From the NCBI GenBank assembly GCA_905221605.1, contig CAJNDS010002080.1, positions 216,001 through 280,000 on the forward strand: a stretch of 64,000 bases of DNA. Reading direction: 5' to 3'. The stretch's first letter is position 1. Each line of letters begins with the position of its first letter. This document shows positions 29,703-40,360 of this stretch, piece after piece. This DNA comes from Symbiodinium natans (taxonomy: Eukaryota; Sar; Dinophyceae; Suessiales; Symbiodiniaceae). The position numbers and the translations under genes were made by a program. Under the pieces are notes generated by a model. It had not been told where the DNA came from, did not search any database, and saw only the letters and a list, made by a program, of their open reading frames with translations.

Positions 29703-29806
29703 CCCCCTCCCTGCGGAAGCTGCCTGGTTAGCTTCTCCATCTCTGCGAGGTTGCCGCCGGCCACAGCCAACGCCGCCTTCGCACGGGTCTCTGGCTGCTG
29801 TCTCTT
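29703..29806 (-). CDS. Putative exon, ankyrin-like wording
   Basis: Acceptor ACTCAAG, donor GTGACT; phase 0/2. Reads KRQQPETRAKAALAVAGGNL, then AEMEKLTRQLPQG. The A.L.A...GN...ME.L spacing recalls an ankyrin helix pair, but one partial repeat is not enough to name it. Confidence 0.6.
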
Positions 29807-29939
29807 CTTGAGTTTGGGGTTTAGCGTTTAGGGTTTAGGGCTTAGGGTTTAGGGTTTGGCCCTTAACTTCGTTTGAGTCGGCCCAGGGCTCAGGGGTTTT
29901 CGGGTTTAAGGTTTACATGCGCCCGCGTTCCGCGTAATC

Positions 29940-31767
29940 GACCCCCCCCCCCCCCCCCAATGGTATCCCTCCCCCTCCCCCCCCCCAACCCTGCCCGGTA
30001 ACCCTAAAGCCACCACGGACCACAGGGGGGGGGGAAGAGAGAAACCCTCAACCTAAACCCCAAACCTGAACCCGCAGCCCTAATTCCTAAACCCGCCAAT
30101 GAACCACAGGGGGAGAAGGGTAACCCCGAAACCTTAACCGCTTTAACCAAGGGGTTATGGGTTTGGGGTCTTGGTCTCCTACCCCAAACCCTAAACCCTA
30201 AACCCTACACCCTAAACCTTAAACCCCCAAAAGCCCCTCCCCCACCCCCCCTCCCCCCAAGCCCTCAAACCCCGACACCCTAGAGCTGGCTGGTTCTCAG
30301 TAGGGAATGAGGGAATGAAATCCTTTCTTATATATATATGTGTATATATAGTTATATTCATATGTATATGTGTGTATATATATATATACAGTACCCCCCC
30401 CCCCCCAAAGATCCACCTGTTTTTGCTGTATAGGACATTATACATAAAATATTCTGGAACCAAGAACCAAGAATCAAGAGTCCTGAGCATCTTGGTTCTT
30501 GGTTCTTGGTTCCTGGGGTATGCCGCGTTGAATTTACATTTGTAAATGCAGTTTTTAATGCAGAAAAACCCTAAGCCCACCGTCTTCAACACTCCGTACA
30601 AACATCTGGGAGTCGCGGACTCATTTCCTCTCCATTCTCTGGCTCTAGGATTCACTGGCTCATTTAAACACCACCACAAATTCACTGACCCGCTGACGCA
30701 TCAACCCACATTCACTCGACCACCGACTCACTCACTCATTCCTTACAAGCATTAAGTTTGCTTATAAATGGGCCGGGGGGGGGGGGGGGGGGGAGCGGGA
30801 GGGTACCAGGGGTCTTCCACATAGCCAGGACCCCGAAACACCCCCGCCCTTCCCTTCCCTCAGCTCCACTGCGGGCTAATTCTCTAAAACCTATTGGTTT
30901 AAGGGTTTAGGGTTTCAAAGAGAAGCCTCGAAACCCTGTCGGGCTAAGCAATTAAACCCAAACCCTGAACTTTTAAACCCTATATGGTTAAGGTTCAAAG
31001 GTTCAGGGTTTAAGATTTAGGCATTTACACAGAAGTCGGCAATTAAACCTAAACCTTTAAGCTTTGAACGCTATAGGATTAATGTTTAACGTTTCAAGGT
31101 TTAGGATTTAAGATTTATAGGCACTAAAACCTAAGCCCATAGAGTCCAAACCTTAGGGTTTAAGGTTGTGGCATTAAACCTTTTGGGGTCTGAACCCTAA
31201 AGCCCTATAGGGCCCAAAAAGGCTGAACGGTTTTAACTCTATAGGCGCTGAAGGTCTACATGCCCGGACCTTAGGTTTGTAAACCACTAAAGCCTATAGG
31301 GCTTAAACGTTTAGAGTTTTTTGCAGGGTTTATCTCTCAAACCCTCATGGGCTTAGCCCTATTGTGTTGAAACCCTATTGGCTTAAGGTTTCATTTAAAG
31401 CTAAGCCCATGTAGATTTAAGGTTTAGGCATTTGAACCTTAGCCCTACACTTTTTAGGGTCTGAACCCTAAAACCCTATAGGGCCTAAAAAGGCTCAAAC
31501 GTTTTAACCCTATTGGAGCTGAAGGTATACGTGCCCAGACCTTAGGTTCGTAAAACCATTAAACCCTATAACGTTGAACGGTTTAGGGTCTTTTCAGGGT
31601 TCATCTATAAACCCGGCACGGAGTTAGCCCTATTGGGTTTAGACCCTATAGGGTTTGCAGGTTTCGGGTTTAAGGTATAGGCATTGTCTATAGGAGTAGA
31701 ACCTTTTGACCCCGATAGGCTTGAGGCTTAAATCCCTAAACTTCAATTCCCGTAGGGTTATGCCTAC
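29940..31767. other. 1.8-kb stretch without a supported exon
   Basis: Poly-C at 29941-29957, TA-rich 30330-30390, an imperfect hairpin of GGTTCTTGGTTC type (30451-30515), poly-G at 30776-30793, and a decayed heptamer domain 30890-31720 holding two copies of a roughly 270-bp unit (near 31177 and 31449). Confidence 0.6.
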
Positions 31768-31795
31768 GTTTGCAGTGCTTTGCAGGGCTTGCCTC
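31768..31795 (-). CDS. Possible short exon
   Basis: Strong acceptor CTTTGCATTTTCACAG and donor GTAGGC; phase 0/1. Reads EASPAKHCK. Chosen for the splice sites more than the peptide. Confidence 0.3.
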
Positions 31796-31977
31796 CTGTG
31801 AAAATGCAAAGAGAAAGTAGAAGTGCCCACATCATGCATGTTGTTTTTCGGTAGAAGTACTGTATATCTGACACAGGTAATGGAGAAGGCATAAGGTGAT
31901 GCTAAAAAATCATCTGCTGTAAGTCCCGGGGACACGAGAATACTGTGAGCAATATCGTTTCACTATTCCCTGAGACC

Positions 31978-32190
31978 GCCAGAAGCTATTTTTTAAGATA
32001 CTTTACGGTTGCATTTTTGTTTTTCAGGGTGCTTCAGGCGGTTGTGTGCTGCTAGAGCTTAATATAGCGAGGGTTTAGGGTGGTTTTGAGACAAAGACTA
32101 GTGAAAGGGGTACGTGCGCCAGAAGGTTTTGTTTAGATACTTTACTGATATATTCTTTTTTCAGGATGTTTCAGGTGGTTGTACGTCTCG
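31978..32190. repeat. Diverged direct repeat with pyrimidine tract
   Basis: GCCAGAAG..ATACTTTAC..TTTTTTCAGG.TG.TTCAGG.GGTTGT occurs at about 31978-32046 and 32120-32184. TTTTTCAGG resembles a plus-strand acceptor. Confidence 0.65.
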
Positions 32191-32608
32191 TCAGGAGAAA
32201 CGATATAACATGTTGCGGGAGCTGTGTTGTCTATTGCAAGTCTCTAAAACGGTGGATCTTTGGGGGGGGGGGGGGGTAGTATATATATATATATATGTGT
32301 GTATATGGCCCTAATACCCTACGAAGAACCAGGGGGGGCAGCAAGCATTTTGCCTCCTCAAGCGCACCGAAGATGTCTGCCACTTGTTTCCTGGACTTGT
32401 TGGCCCCACAACCCGAAACCCTAAACCCTCAACCCTAAACCCTAAACCTACCCCCCCCCCCAAAAAAAAAAAAAAACAACTTCATCTAGGTTCCTAAACC
32501 CTTAACCCTAAACCCGGAACCCTGCACCCGGAATCCTGAACCCTCCATCTGCTGAAGGGTACCTGTGCCCCAACTCCTGTGTTCCGACCTCCCTTGATTC
32601 AGGGATAT

Positions 32609-32707
32609 CTTGGGATGTTGCCCCTTATATATACTAACAGTCCTGAATAGGGATTATAGTTATAATCCCGATTGAAGACTGCTAGTACAAGGGGGGAACA
32701 CCCCAAG
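32609..32707. mobile_element. Hairpin element, family A copy 2
   Basis: CTTGGGATGTTGCCCCTTAT ... AACAGTCC ... and complement to CCCCAAG; the loop reads ATAGGGATTATAGTTATAATCCC. Confidence 0.75.
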
Positions 32708-32789
32708 GTTATCCCCTACATTCTGATCGGGTCCATAATGAGAACGTAGGGAACATTTACCTGAACTTCAGGGATGTGGGAGGGAGGCC

Positions 32790-32825
32790 GGAGGGGGGGG
32801 GCGGGGGGGGGGCGGGGGGGGGGGG
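32790..32825. repeat. Poly-G with C interruptions
   Basis: About 33 G with three C. Confidence 0.9.
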
Positions 32826-32970
32826 TTTCGCACTGGGTTGATCTACATTATGGGCTCAGGAGAGTTCAAAGATTCTGACTAAACCCTAAACCCTAAACCC
32901 TAAACCCTAAACCCTAAACCCTAAACCCTAAACCCCAAAACCTGCGCCCTGTGCTAGCTGGCGCGATCAC

Positions 32971-33055
32971 CAAGCCCAGTCCTGAAGAAAGGCAAAAAAG
33001 GAGTCCGAGAACCGAGCTTAGTAGCTGGATCTCAACGTCCCGGAGGCCAAAGTGG
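32971..33055 (-). CDS. Putative exon with membrane helix
   Basis: Acceptor CCTGAG, donor GTGATC; phase 1/0. Reads HFGLRDVEIQLLSSVLGLLF, then CLSSGLGL: about 20 hydrophobic residues after a charged start. Confidence 0.5.
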
Positions 33056-33559
33056 CTCAGGGTTTAGGGTGGTTTAGGGTTTAGGGTTTAGGGTTTAGGG
33101 TTTAGGGTTTAGGGTTTAGGGTTAGCGTCTGCTGTTGACAGCATACCGCTCTGCATTTCCACAGCTAGGGCTTCAGGGCTTAGGTTTTCTGGGCTTAGTC
33201 AGAGTCGTCAATACTCAATACTCCTGTGCGGCGCAACCACCAAGGGCATCTCATTCCAAATGGCGACTACTCTAAACCCTAAACCCTAAACCCTAAACCA
33301 TAAACTCAAACCCTAAACCCACTACTCTGGGTCCTAGACTCTTAACCCCAGCCATTAGGGTCCTCTTGCATTCACTCTCCTTTGGGGGTTCTTGGGGGTG
33401 CCTGGGTACTCTGGGTCCTAGACTCCTAATTTTTCTAACCCCAGCCATTGGGGTCCTCTTGCATTCGCTCTCCTTTTTGGGGGGGGGTTCTTGGGGCCTA
33501 AACCCTAAACCCTAAACCCTCAACCCTCAACCCTCAACCCTAAACCCTAAACCCTAAAC
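33056..33559. repeat. Heptamer tracts and a 90-bp tandem duplication
   Basis: 33324-33396 and 33414-33495 are diverged copies sharing ACTCTGGGTCCTAGACTC and GGGTCCTCTTGCATTC. Heptamer tracts on both sides. Confidence 0.75.
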
Positions 33560-33615
33560 TTCCTTGGGTGAGTGCCTTGACCGAGGCCAAGTCGCATCTT
33601 CTTCACTATGCACAC
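33560..33615 (-). CDS. Putative exon, unidentified protein
   Basis: Acceptor ACCAAG; the donor is GTTTAGGG. Phase 0/2. Reads VCIVKKMRLGLGQGTHPR. Confidence 0.48.
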
Positions 33616-33639
33616 CTTGGTTTGCAGCCGGGTGTCGGA

Positions 33640-34475
33640 GTTTAGGGGTTAGAAGGCTTAGGGTTTAGGGTTTAGGGTTCAGGGTTCAGGGTTTAGGGTT
33701 CAGGGCTTAGGGTTTTAAGGCTTAGGAGCTAACCCCTGAAACCACCCACTGCTTGCGGCCCCCTCGCTCAACAAATCCAAGCCAGCGGGGGGAACAGGGG
33801 GGGGGGGGGGGGGGGAACGGCCTCCGAACCTGCTAAGCCCGATAGTATGGAATCTCTATGTGTATATATATATATGTATATACTTATTTGTTTATTTAAA
33901 CATATATGGGAATTTCCCCCCAAAAGAGGTACCTTCCTACCCCAAATAATAGACTAGTATCCCTTAAAAGCCCCCCCCCCCCCCAAAAAAAAAAAAAAAA
34001 AGAAAAAAGTGTACCCCGGAAACCCCAATGTACATAAAGTATATTCTTGGTACTACCCCAAACCCTAAACCCTAATATGTATCCACCTTACGGATGTAGA
34101 CCCTTCGTCCCCTAGATCCCCCACAACCACATTATCTCTAACCCCCATGTAGCCCCTAAAGCCCTAAATCCTAAACTCGGAAGCCCACGGACCCAAAACC
34201 CAAATTCCTACCCGGCCTTCAGCCCTAAACCCTACGCCTAGACCCCAAGCCCCGTGTCTTCGAAATCTGAGAGTGCTCCAGTCTTAGGGTAGCTACATGG
34301 TCACTTAACATGGGCCCTGACTTACCCTGTAAACCCAAGTGTCCATACTTCAGAACCCTTTGAAGAAGGTAAGGGACCATATCAAGGGGCCATGAAAACG
34401 CCCCTCAGACCTACAGCCCCCGAAGCCCCCAAAACACTAGAACCTAAAGGCCCGAAAGCCCTACACCCTGAACCC
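33640..34475. other. Stretch without a supported exon
   Basis: TTTAGGG to 33725, poly-G 33798-33816, poly-C/poly-A 33970-34003, and at 34288-34390 an inverted-repeat element (TAGCTACATGGTCACTTA ... GTAAGGGACCATAT) also seen in part near 1764 and 59640. Confidence 0.55.
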
Positions 34476-34561
34476 TACTTGGAGGTTCATGGTACTTACT
34501 AAGCAAGCATCACTGTACTTGTAACTGTACTTACAACCATATTGAGGCACTTAGGGGCTTA
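34476..34561. repeat. Inverted-repeat element, family D copy 2 (left half)
   Basis: TACTTGGAGGTTCATGGTAC to AGGCACTTAGGGGCTTA, then replaced by a CCCTAAA tract: half an element cut at the tract. Confidence 0.7.
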
Positions 34562-34641
34562 CCCTAAACCCTAAACCCTAAACCCTAAACCCTAAACCCT
34601 AAACCCTAAACCCTAAACCCTAAGATGACCCCCCTAAACAC

Positions 34642-34722
34642 CCTGATGCCCAGATCCGGGGTGCATCTGTGGTGGGCACTATGGCCACATGATTTCCGCT
34701 TGCTGGGGCGCCCTCCAACAGC
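34642..34722 (-). CDS. Putative exon, unidentified protein
   Basis: Acceptor TTACCAG, donor GTGTTT; phase 1/2. Reads LLEGAPASGNHVAIVPTTDA, then PRIWAS. Confidence 0.58.
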
Positions 34723-34747
34723 CTGGTAAAAAGTGGGCTTAGGGTTT

Positions 34748-34858
34748 AGGGTTTTAGGGTTTTAGGGTTTTAGGGTTTTAGGGTTTTAGGGTTTTAGGGT
34801 TTTAGGGTTTTAGGGTTTTAGGGTTTTAGGGTTTTAGGGTTTTAGGGTTTAGGGTTTA
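34748..34858. repeat. (TTTTAGGG)n octamer array
   Basis: About 12 octamer units framed by TTTAGGG heptamers. Confidence 0.95.
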
Positions 34859-35121
34859 GGGGAAAAGTTGCAATTTGGGCTTCAGGGTTTGGAGGCTTGA
34901 GGTTTAAGGGGTTTAGGGGATTTAGGGTATTAGTGGTATAGGGGGGTTTAGGGGTCTATCGGTTGGGGGTTCAGGAGTTTATGGAACTTAGGGTGTAGAT
35001 GTTTCGAGGTTTGGGCCACTTACAGAGTTCAGAATCTTGGCTTTAGGCCTGCTCTTTCTGTTTTAGGGACCCGAAACCCCCAACCCTAAACCCTAAACTC
35101 GAAACCCTAAACCCTAGGTAC

Positions 35122-35163
35122 CCAATTTTGTAAGCGTCGCCGTGCTTGTGGGTTTGACGTTTT
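35122..35163 (-). CDS. Putative short exon
   Basis: Acceptor GGGTAG, donor GTACCT; phase 2/1. Reads NVKPTSTATLTKL. Confidence 0.43.
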
Positions 35164-35259
35164 CTACCCCTAAACCCTAAACCCTAAACCCCAAACCCTA
35201 AACTCCTCTAAGCCCCAAATTTCCGAAGTCCCTAAAGTCCACCCCAAGAGGCCCCAAGC

Positions 35260-35292
35260 TGCCATTGGCAGGGGGACTGAAGCCTGCTGATC
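35260..35292 (-). CDS. Possible short exon
   Basis: Acceptor GGCTGAG, GC donor (GCTTGG); phase 0/0. Reads DQQASVPLPMA. Confidence 0.38.
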
Positions 35293-35329
35293 CTCAGCCC
35301 TTTTGAGGGAGATAAGGAGGGGTTTAAGG

Positions 35330-36138
35330 TTTTGGGTTTAGGGTTTTAGGATTTTAGGATTTTAGGGTTTAGGGTTTAGGGTTTAGGGTTTAGGGTTTAG
35401 GGTTTAGGGTTTAGGGTTTAGGGTTTAGGGTTTAGGGTTTAGGGTTTAGGGTTTTTTTTTAGGGTTCAGGCTTAGGGTGGACCCCTAGAGTGGCCCCTTT
35501 GTGTTATTCCCCCTATAAGTATATAACCCGTATGTATACCTTATTCCCCCCCAAGCTTTTGGATTTCCATACACGGTTTAGGGTTGAGGGCTAGGGTTTA
35601 GGGTTGGGGCTCTAGTAGTGGCACTTATAAACTTAGGGCCTTGTCCCTCGCCGTGAACCCTCGAAACGCCAAACAAAGCCCCAAACCCTTACACCACCAC
35701 TCCCCAATGGACCTTATAATACCTAAACCCCAAGCCCAAAACCCTAGCCCCTAAACCCCTAAACAACCAAACCCCCAAACCCCTAAACCCCAAACCCTAA
35801 ACCGCAGCTGTCGTTGGAAACCTAAGGGCAGGTTTTGCCTATCGTTTTCTTTGTTTAGGGCACTTCTGGCACCTCCTTTTCTTTGGTTTTGGTTTGGGAA
35901 TGCATGGGGGGGTGGGGGGGCATGGGGGGGGGGGGGGGGGTTTTAAATTTGGTTCTTGCAGCTTAGGGTTGAGTGGTTGGCCCCTTAACCCCTGCAACAC
36001 CCAAAGCTTCGGGCTTAGGGCTTGGGGCTTTATAGGGTTCAGGGTTTAGACCTGAGAGTTTAAGTGAATCAGGGTTCATTGCCCTAAACCCTAAACCCTA
36101 AACCCTAAACCCTGAACCCTAAACCCTAAACCCTAAAC
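35330..36138. repeat. Heptamer array and poly-G stretch
   Basis: Near-perfect TTTAGGG array 35364-35452, decayed repeat, and poly-G at 35907-35940; no supported exon. Confidence 0.85.
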
Positions 36139-36222
36139 CCCATGAGCAGCGGAGGTGCTTCCAGTGGGTGCTCATGAAGGCATCTCGCGAAGCATTCAAG
36201 CCGCGCCAGTTGTAGTCCACAT
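36139..36222 (-). CDS. Putative exon, unidentified protein
   Basis: Acceptor CTCTGAG; donor GTTTAGGG. Phase 2/1. Reads VDYNWRGLNASRDAFMSTHW, then KHLRCSW. Confidence 0.62.
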
Positions 36223-36267
36223 CTCAGAGTTTAGGCTTTTGATGGGGTTGTAAGGGCTAAGGGTTTA

Positions 36268-36365
36268 CTAGTTCATGGTTGGGATAGTATTAAAAATTTA
36301 TTTTATATTCCTTATTGGGTTTAAGTACCCTTAAAAATGTAAGATGTTACCCAACTATGACCTAG
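36268..36365. mobile_element. MITE-like element, family E copy 3
   Basis: 98 bp with 16-bp terminal inverted repeats CTAGTTCATGGTTGGG / CCCAACTATGACCTAG (two mismatches). Best-preserved ends of the family; no coding capacity. Confidence 0.75.
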
Positions 36366-36570
36366 GTTAGGCCTTTTGTGGGGTTATTAGGGTTCAGGGG
36401 TGCCGTTTTCCGCTTTTGTTAAGGGGTTAGGGTTCCATATGTTCCTTCATACCGGGTTTTCTGCCAGTTTGGGTGTAGGAGGGAACATTTAGGGTGCAGG
36501 AGTTTAAGGCTCAGGTGCAGAATGCTAGAGCTTTTTTGGGCTTAAGGTTCAGGGTTTTGGGGGCGTTTGC

Positions 36571-36678
36571 TCGAGCATCGCAAGGGATAGCAAGGGCGGA
36601 GATAGTCTAGGATCTCATGATTTAGCTTGCCGCTACAGTTTTCCTTTTTGGTAGCCATGCACCAGTCGATTGTAGCCC
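36571..36678 (-). CDS. Putative exon, Cys-rich
   Basis: Acceptor GGTCAG, GC donor (GCAAAC); phase 2/1 joins both neighbours. Reads ATIDWCMATKKENCSGKLNH, then EILDYLRPCYPLRCS; four Cys. Confidence 0.57.
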
Positions 36679-36870
36679 CTGACCCCTAAACCTTAAACCC
36701 CAAAAACCTCAACGCCCAAAATCCAAGTGAACCCCCTTCCCCATGCAGAGGGTCCACAGACCCCATGTTTAAAGCCCTTGGGATTGTGGTTATTGGGACC
36801 TAAAGCCATGACCTTACAAAGCCCTAAACCCTAAACCCTAAACCCTGAACCCTAAACCCGAAACCCTAAC

Positions 36871-36963
36871 CCTCCGACTTCCTTTGCGCCCCCAAGGCAC
36901 CGTAGCCGTAACCGATGAGCCCCGTCTCTTTGGCCAGCTTCTGGATGTAGGTGCGCTGGCGGC
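36871..36963 (-). CDS. Putative exon, unidentified protein
   Basis: Acceptor TAGCAG, donor GTTAGG; phase 2/1. Reads RQRTYIQKLAKETGLIGYGY, then GALGAQRKSE. Confidence 0.62.
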
Positions 36964-37411
36964 CTGCTAGGGGATTAGGGTTGTTTAGGGTTTAGGGACA
37001 AAGCTTAGGGTTTAGGATCTAGGGTTTAGGGTTTGGGGTTTAGGGTTTAGGGCTTCTTAACGATGGCTTTGGTAAGGCGTCTTTCCCTACAAACCCTATG
37101 GACCCTATAAGCCCTGTAAACCCTGTAAACGAGCTGGGTGGGCTTGGGGCTGCAGCTGACCAGTGCTACACCCTAAACCCTAAACCCTAAATCCTAGCAG
37201 TATCCCTAGAGGGTTTGGGGTTGGGAGGGGGGGGGGGGGGGATCCCTACACCTAAACCCTAAAACCTAATTTATACAAACCCTAAACCCTAAGCCTGAAC
37301 CCTAAACCCTAAACCCTAAACCCGAAAGCCTAACCCTAAACCCTAAACCCTAAACCCTAAACCCTAAACCCTAAGCCCTATGAGCCCTATGAGCCCTATG
37401 AGCCCTAAAGC

Positions 37412-37486
37412 CTTTCGCAGGCGCCTGCGAGATCCAGCGCGTACACAGGTACCGGGGTATTGGCCTCTTCAGCACTGGCGACATAC
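37412..37486 (-). CDS. Putative exon, unidentified protein
   Basis: Acceptor TTCCAG, GC donor (GCTTTA); phase 1/2. Reads YVASAEEANTPVPVYALDLA. Confidence 0.58.
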
Positions 37487-37499
37487 CTGGAAGTTTCCG

Positions 37500-39396
37500 A
37501 AAATAGGGGGTTTAGGGTTTAGGGTTTAGGGTTTCAGGTTTAGGGTTTAGGGTTTAGGGTTTAGGGTTTAGGGTTTAGGGTTTGGGGTATCTAACTGAGC
37601 TGTTCGTAAAAAGCGGGCCAATCGCAATCCGTAATCCTGCCTATCTTCTCCGTGGGATCAATCCGCTCCAATCCGTTACCGCGGCCAAATCCGTAATCCG
37701 CTCGAATCCGTTTTCCTGGTGGCTGGGCTGGGTTGGGCTGTGCTGCGCTGGCTGAGCTGGGCTGGGCTGGACTACCCTGGGCTGGGCAGATGCTGCAAAG
37801 CCGTTCTGACACGTGGGCACTCCAAGATACCGTGAGGTTTGGTCACCACGCAAGAACGAGTCTGAAATTCTGAAGCTGGGTGGGCGGTGTCCACAATTTT
37901 CATACTATCGGCACGTGGGGCAGAAAAGACCAGCTTAATTCTGGGGGAGATTTCTGCTCAGCAAGGTACATGCCTAAGCCTCCCCACTAAGGCTTCTTCG
38001 GCATTTCCGGCCCTGCTTGTGCCATGGCCCCAAGTTCAACGACTGAGGCTGCAAGCTCTACTGCCTGAGCCGCCTAGAAATGAACGACTGCAACTTGCAC
38101 AAGGGGTGTCTTAGTGTGGATTTCTGGGACTTCGTGGCCTTCGTCCACTGTTCTCACACTAACATATGGGGGGGATCCTGGGTGTGGATGTATGGTGACC
38201 CTGAGCCCTAGCTGAAGTACCATGGGTTGGGCGGGCAGGGACTGGAGATTCCTCACACTAACATGGGGGGGTGCCTTTTGGGCCCTTATCATCAACTCTC
38301 GCACTCAAATAAGGGTGTCTTAGTGTGGATTTTTGGGACTTCCTGGCCTTGGTCCACGGTTCTCACACTAACATGGGGGTGGATGCATGGTGACCTTAAA
38401 CCCTAAACCCTAAACCCTAATGCTGAAGTACAATGGGTTGGGTGGGCAGTGTGTTTGGGACTGCCAAAATTAGTGAGGAAATTGCTTGGGCCTCCGACCT
38501 CGACCACCGAAATCCATACTAGTTAGCATATGCTGCCTACCTACCAGGCTATGGCCCGAAACAGTGTGAATTTTTGAGAGAACCCGACATTGTCCACCAA
38601 AATCTACACTATCCCTGGCGAAGCCGTGCCCTTCGCAGCTCCAGCAACCAGCAGCCCGGAGTTGGCCAGCGCAGCCAAAGTTGAAGATTATTGGCTGGGG
38701 GGGGGAGGGGGCGGGAAATAATCATGGGAACACGGGCCCCATTCGCGAACCCGGTCAATCCGTAATCCGTCTTATCCGTGAACGCGTGATCCCCAATCCC
38801 CCTAATCATTGGGGATTGCTTGTGAACAGGTCAGTCTAAAGGGTTTAGGGCTCAGGGTATTGAGGACGCGGATTTAGGCCTCGGATTTATGGGGCTAGCA
38901 AACCTTGAACCCCCATGTTGGGGTTCGGCCCAGGCTCCGGTGTAGGGTTCAGATACCCAAAACCCTAAACCCTAAACCCTAAACCCTAAACCCTAAGCCC
39001 GATATAGGCTAGGGTTTAAGGTTAGTAGGGCTTCGTTGTTAGGGTCTCTGGTTGGCGTAGCAGTCAGGGTGCCACTACTTTTGCGTAAGCTTCCCCGAAA
39101 ACCTAGAACTTGGTTTAAGGTTTAGGGTAGGGTGGGTGTTATAGTAATGGCCTTCAGAAAAGGGTAGGCTTGACCAAGCTCTTCAACGCAGTTTGGGAGG
39201 CAGATTTCTCTAAGCCCTAAACCCGAAGTAATTCTACATCATTCAACTATGCATTCATTCTGCTACCTTGGGGACGAAATAAAGCCTAGAAGGGTTTATG
39301 GTTCAGATACCTTTAAGAGTAAGTCTAGTAGTATAGGATATTTGATCCCAAGTTTAGGGTTTATTTGCTCCTCAAAGTAGGAACCAACCATTGAAC
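37500..39396. other. 1.9-kb block with few heptamers
   Basis: AATCCGT-type repeats 37620-37712 and 38745-38830, GCTGG repeats 37715-37790, and two copies of a roughly 130-bp unit (38107-38230 and 38312-38440), the second holding extra CCCTAAA units. Short frames on both strands are not bounded by splice sites; no gene supported. Confidence 0.55.
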
Positions 39397-39478
39397 TAGA
39401 GAGGCTTTTTCTGGGTCCCGGAGCATTCTCCTTGCTGCCAAGGGACAGGTCCACTGCATCGCTCATGGCGTATAAGAC
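39397..39478 (-). CDS. Putative exon, unidentified protein
   Basis: Acceptor CGAAAG, donor GTTCAA; phase 0/1. Reads VLYAMSDAVDLSLGSKENAP. Confidence 0.48.
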
Positions 39479-39611
39479 CTTTCGGGATTGTTCCGGGTTG
39501 AGGGTTTAGGGTTTAAGGTTAGGCGGCTTCTCTAACACTTCGTAGGGGTCTAGGCTTGAGGGTTGTAGGGTTGAGGGCGTAGGACCTGCGCGGTTCCCGA
39601 AACCTGCGCAC

Positions 39612-39649
39612 CCCAAAAGGTGCAGCACGCCTTTTTGTAACTCACACAG
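39612..39649 (-). CDS. Putative short exon
   Basis: Acceptor CGGCCAG, donor GTGCGC; phase 0/2. Reads LCELQKGVLHLL. Confidence 0.43.
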
Positions 39650-39672
39650 CTGGCCGAGCAAACGAAAAAACG

Positions 39673-39820
39673 GGGTAGGGTTTAGGGTTTAGGGTTTAGG
39701 GTTTAGGGTTTAGGGTTTAGGGTTTAGGGTTTAGGGTTTAGGGTTTAGGGTTTAGGGTTTAGGGTTTAGGGTTTAGGGTTTAGGAATTAGGGTTTAGGGT
39801 TTAGGGGTTCAGGGTTTAGG
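39673..39820. repeat. (TTTAGGG)n array
   Basis: About 16 near-perfect units then variants. Confidence 0.95.
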
Positions 39821-40360
39821 GTTCGGCATGTGGCTGACACATAAAAACAAACACACTCGGGCGCGCTTTTTTGCTCGGCATGGGGCTGGCGCAGCAAAAA
39901 GAAAATCACCGGGGCGCGTTGTTCCTTTTTTGTTGTTCGGCATACTGCTGGCTAGGCAAAGAGAAACCTCATTTTTCTTGTTTTACTCCATACTCTACTT
40001 TCAGCGAAGCCAACTCTGCTTTCTCTATTCCACAAGAACATTCCACACTTTAATAGAAACATCTCTATTTTCTCGAAATGTTCACTCGCGTTCTTTGTCC
40101 GGGGCGCCCGGCCACTCGCTCACTTGTGTGCCGTGGCCGGGGCCAAAATATGAGTCTCGGTCATGCACCCCAACATCGAAAAGAACCGTGCTTTGGGAAC
40201 ACCACACAAAAATGGGGGGGGGGGGGTATCCCGATTATCGGAAACCCCCCTTGTCGGGAAGCGGATTCACGGGAGAAGGAAAAGCCCACAAGAGAAGAAG
40301 CCTGGGAAGGCCTTGTCAACCCAGCAAACTTCCTCTCCAAACCTTTAAGGTTTAGGGTTT
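39821..40360. other. Tandem motif and ambiguous coding-like block
   Basis: Three diverged units of TCGGCAT..GGCTGGC.CA..AAA.. at 39821, 39875 and 39936, with a relative at 39640-39675. A 175-codon plus frame crosses the block and 40262-40348 reads EKPTREEAWEGLVNPANFLS to a GTTTAGGG donor, but a minus frame is also open there; strand unresolved. Confidence 0.4.

Noticed and set aside
30212-30685. 157-codon minus-strand gene
   Set aside because: Runs through poly-C, TA microsatellite and a hairpin; the amino-acid order reflects those repeats.
39828-40355. 175-codon plus-strand gene
   Set aside because: Crosses tandem motifs, low GC3, no splice or promoter evidence; only its last third looks coding and there the minus strand is equally open.
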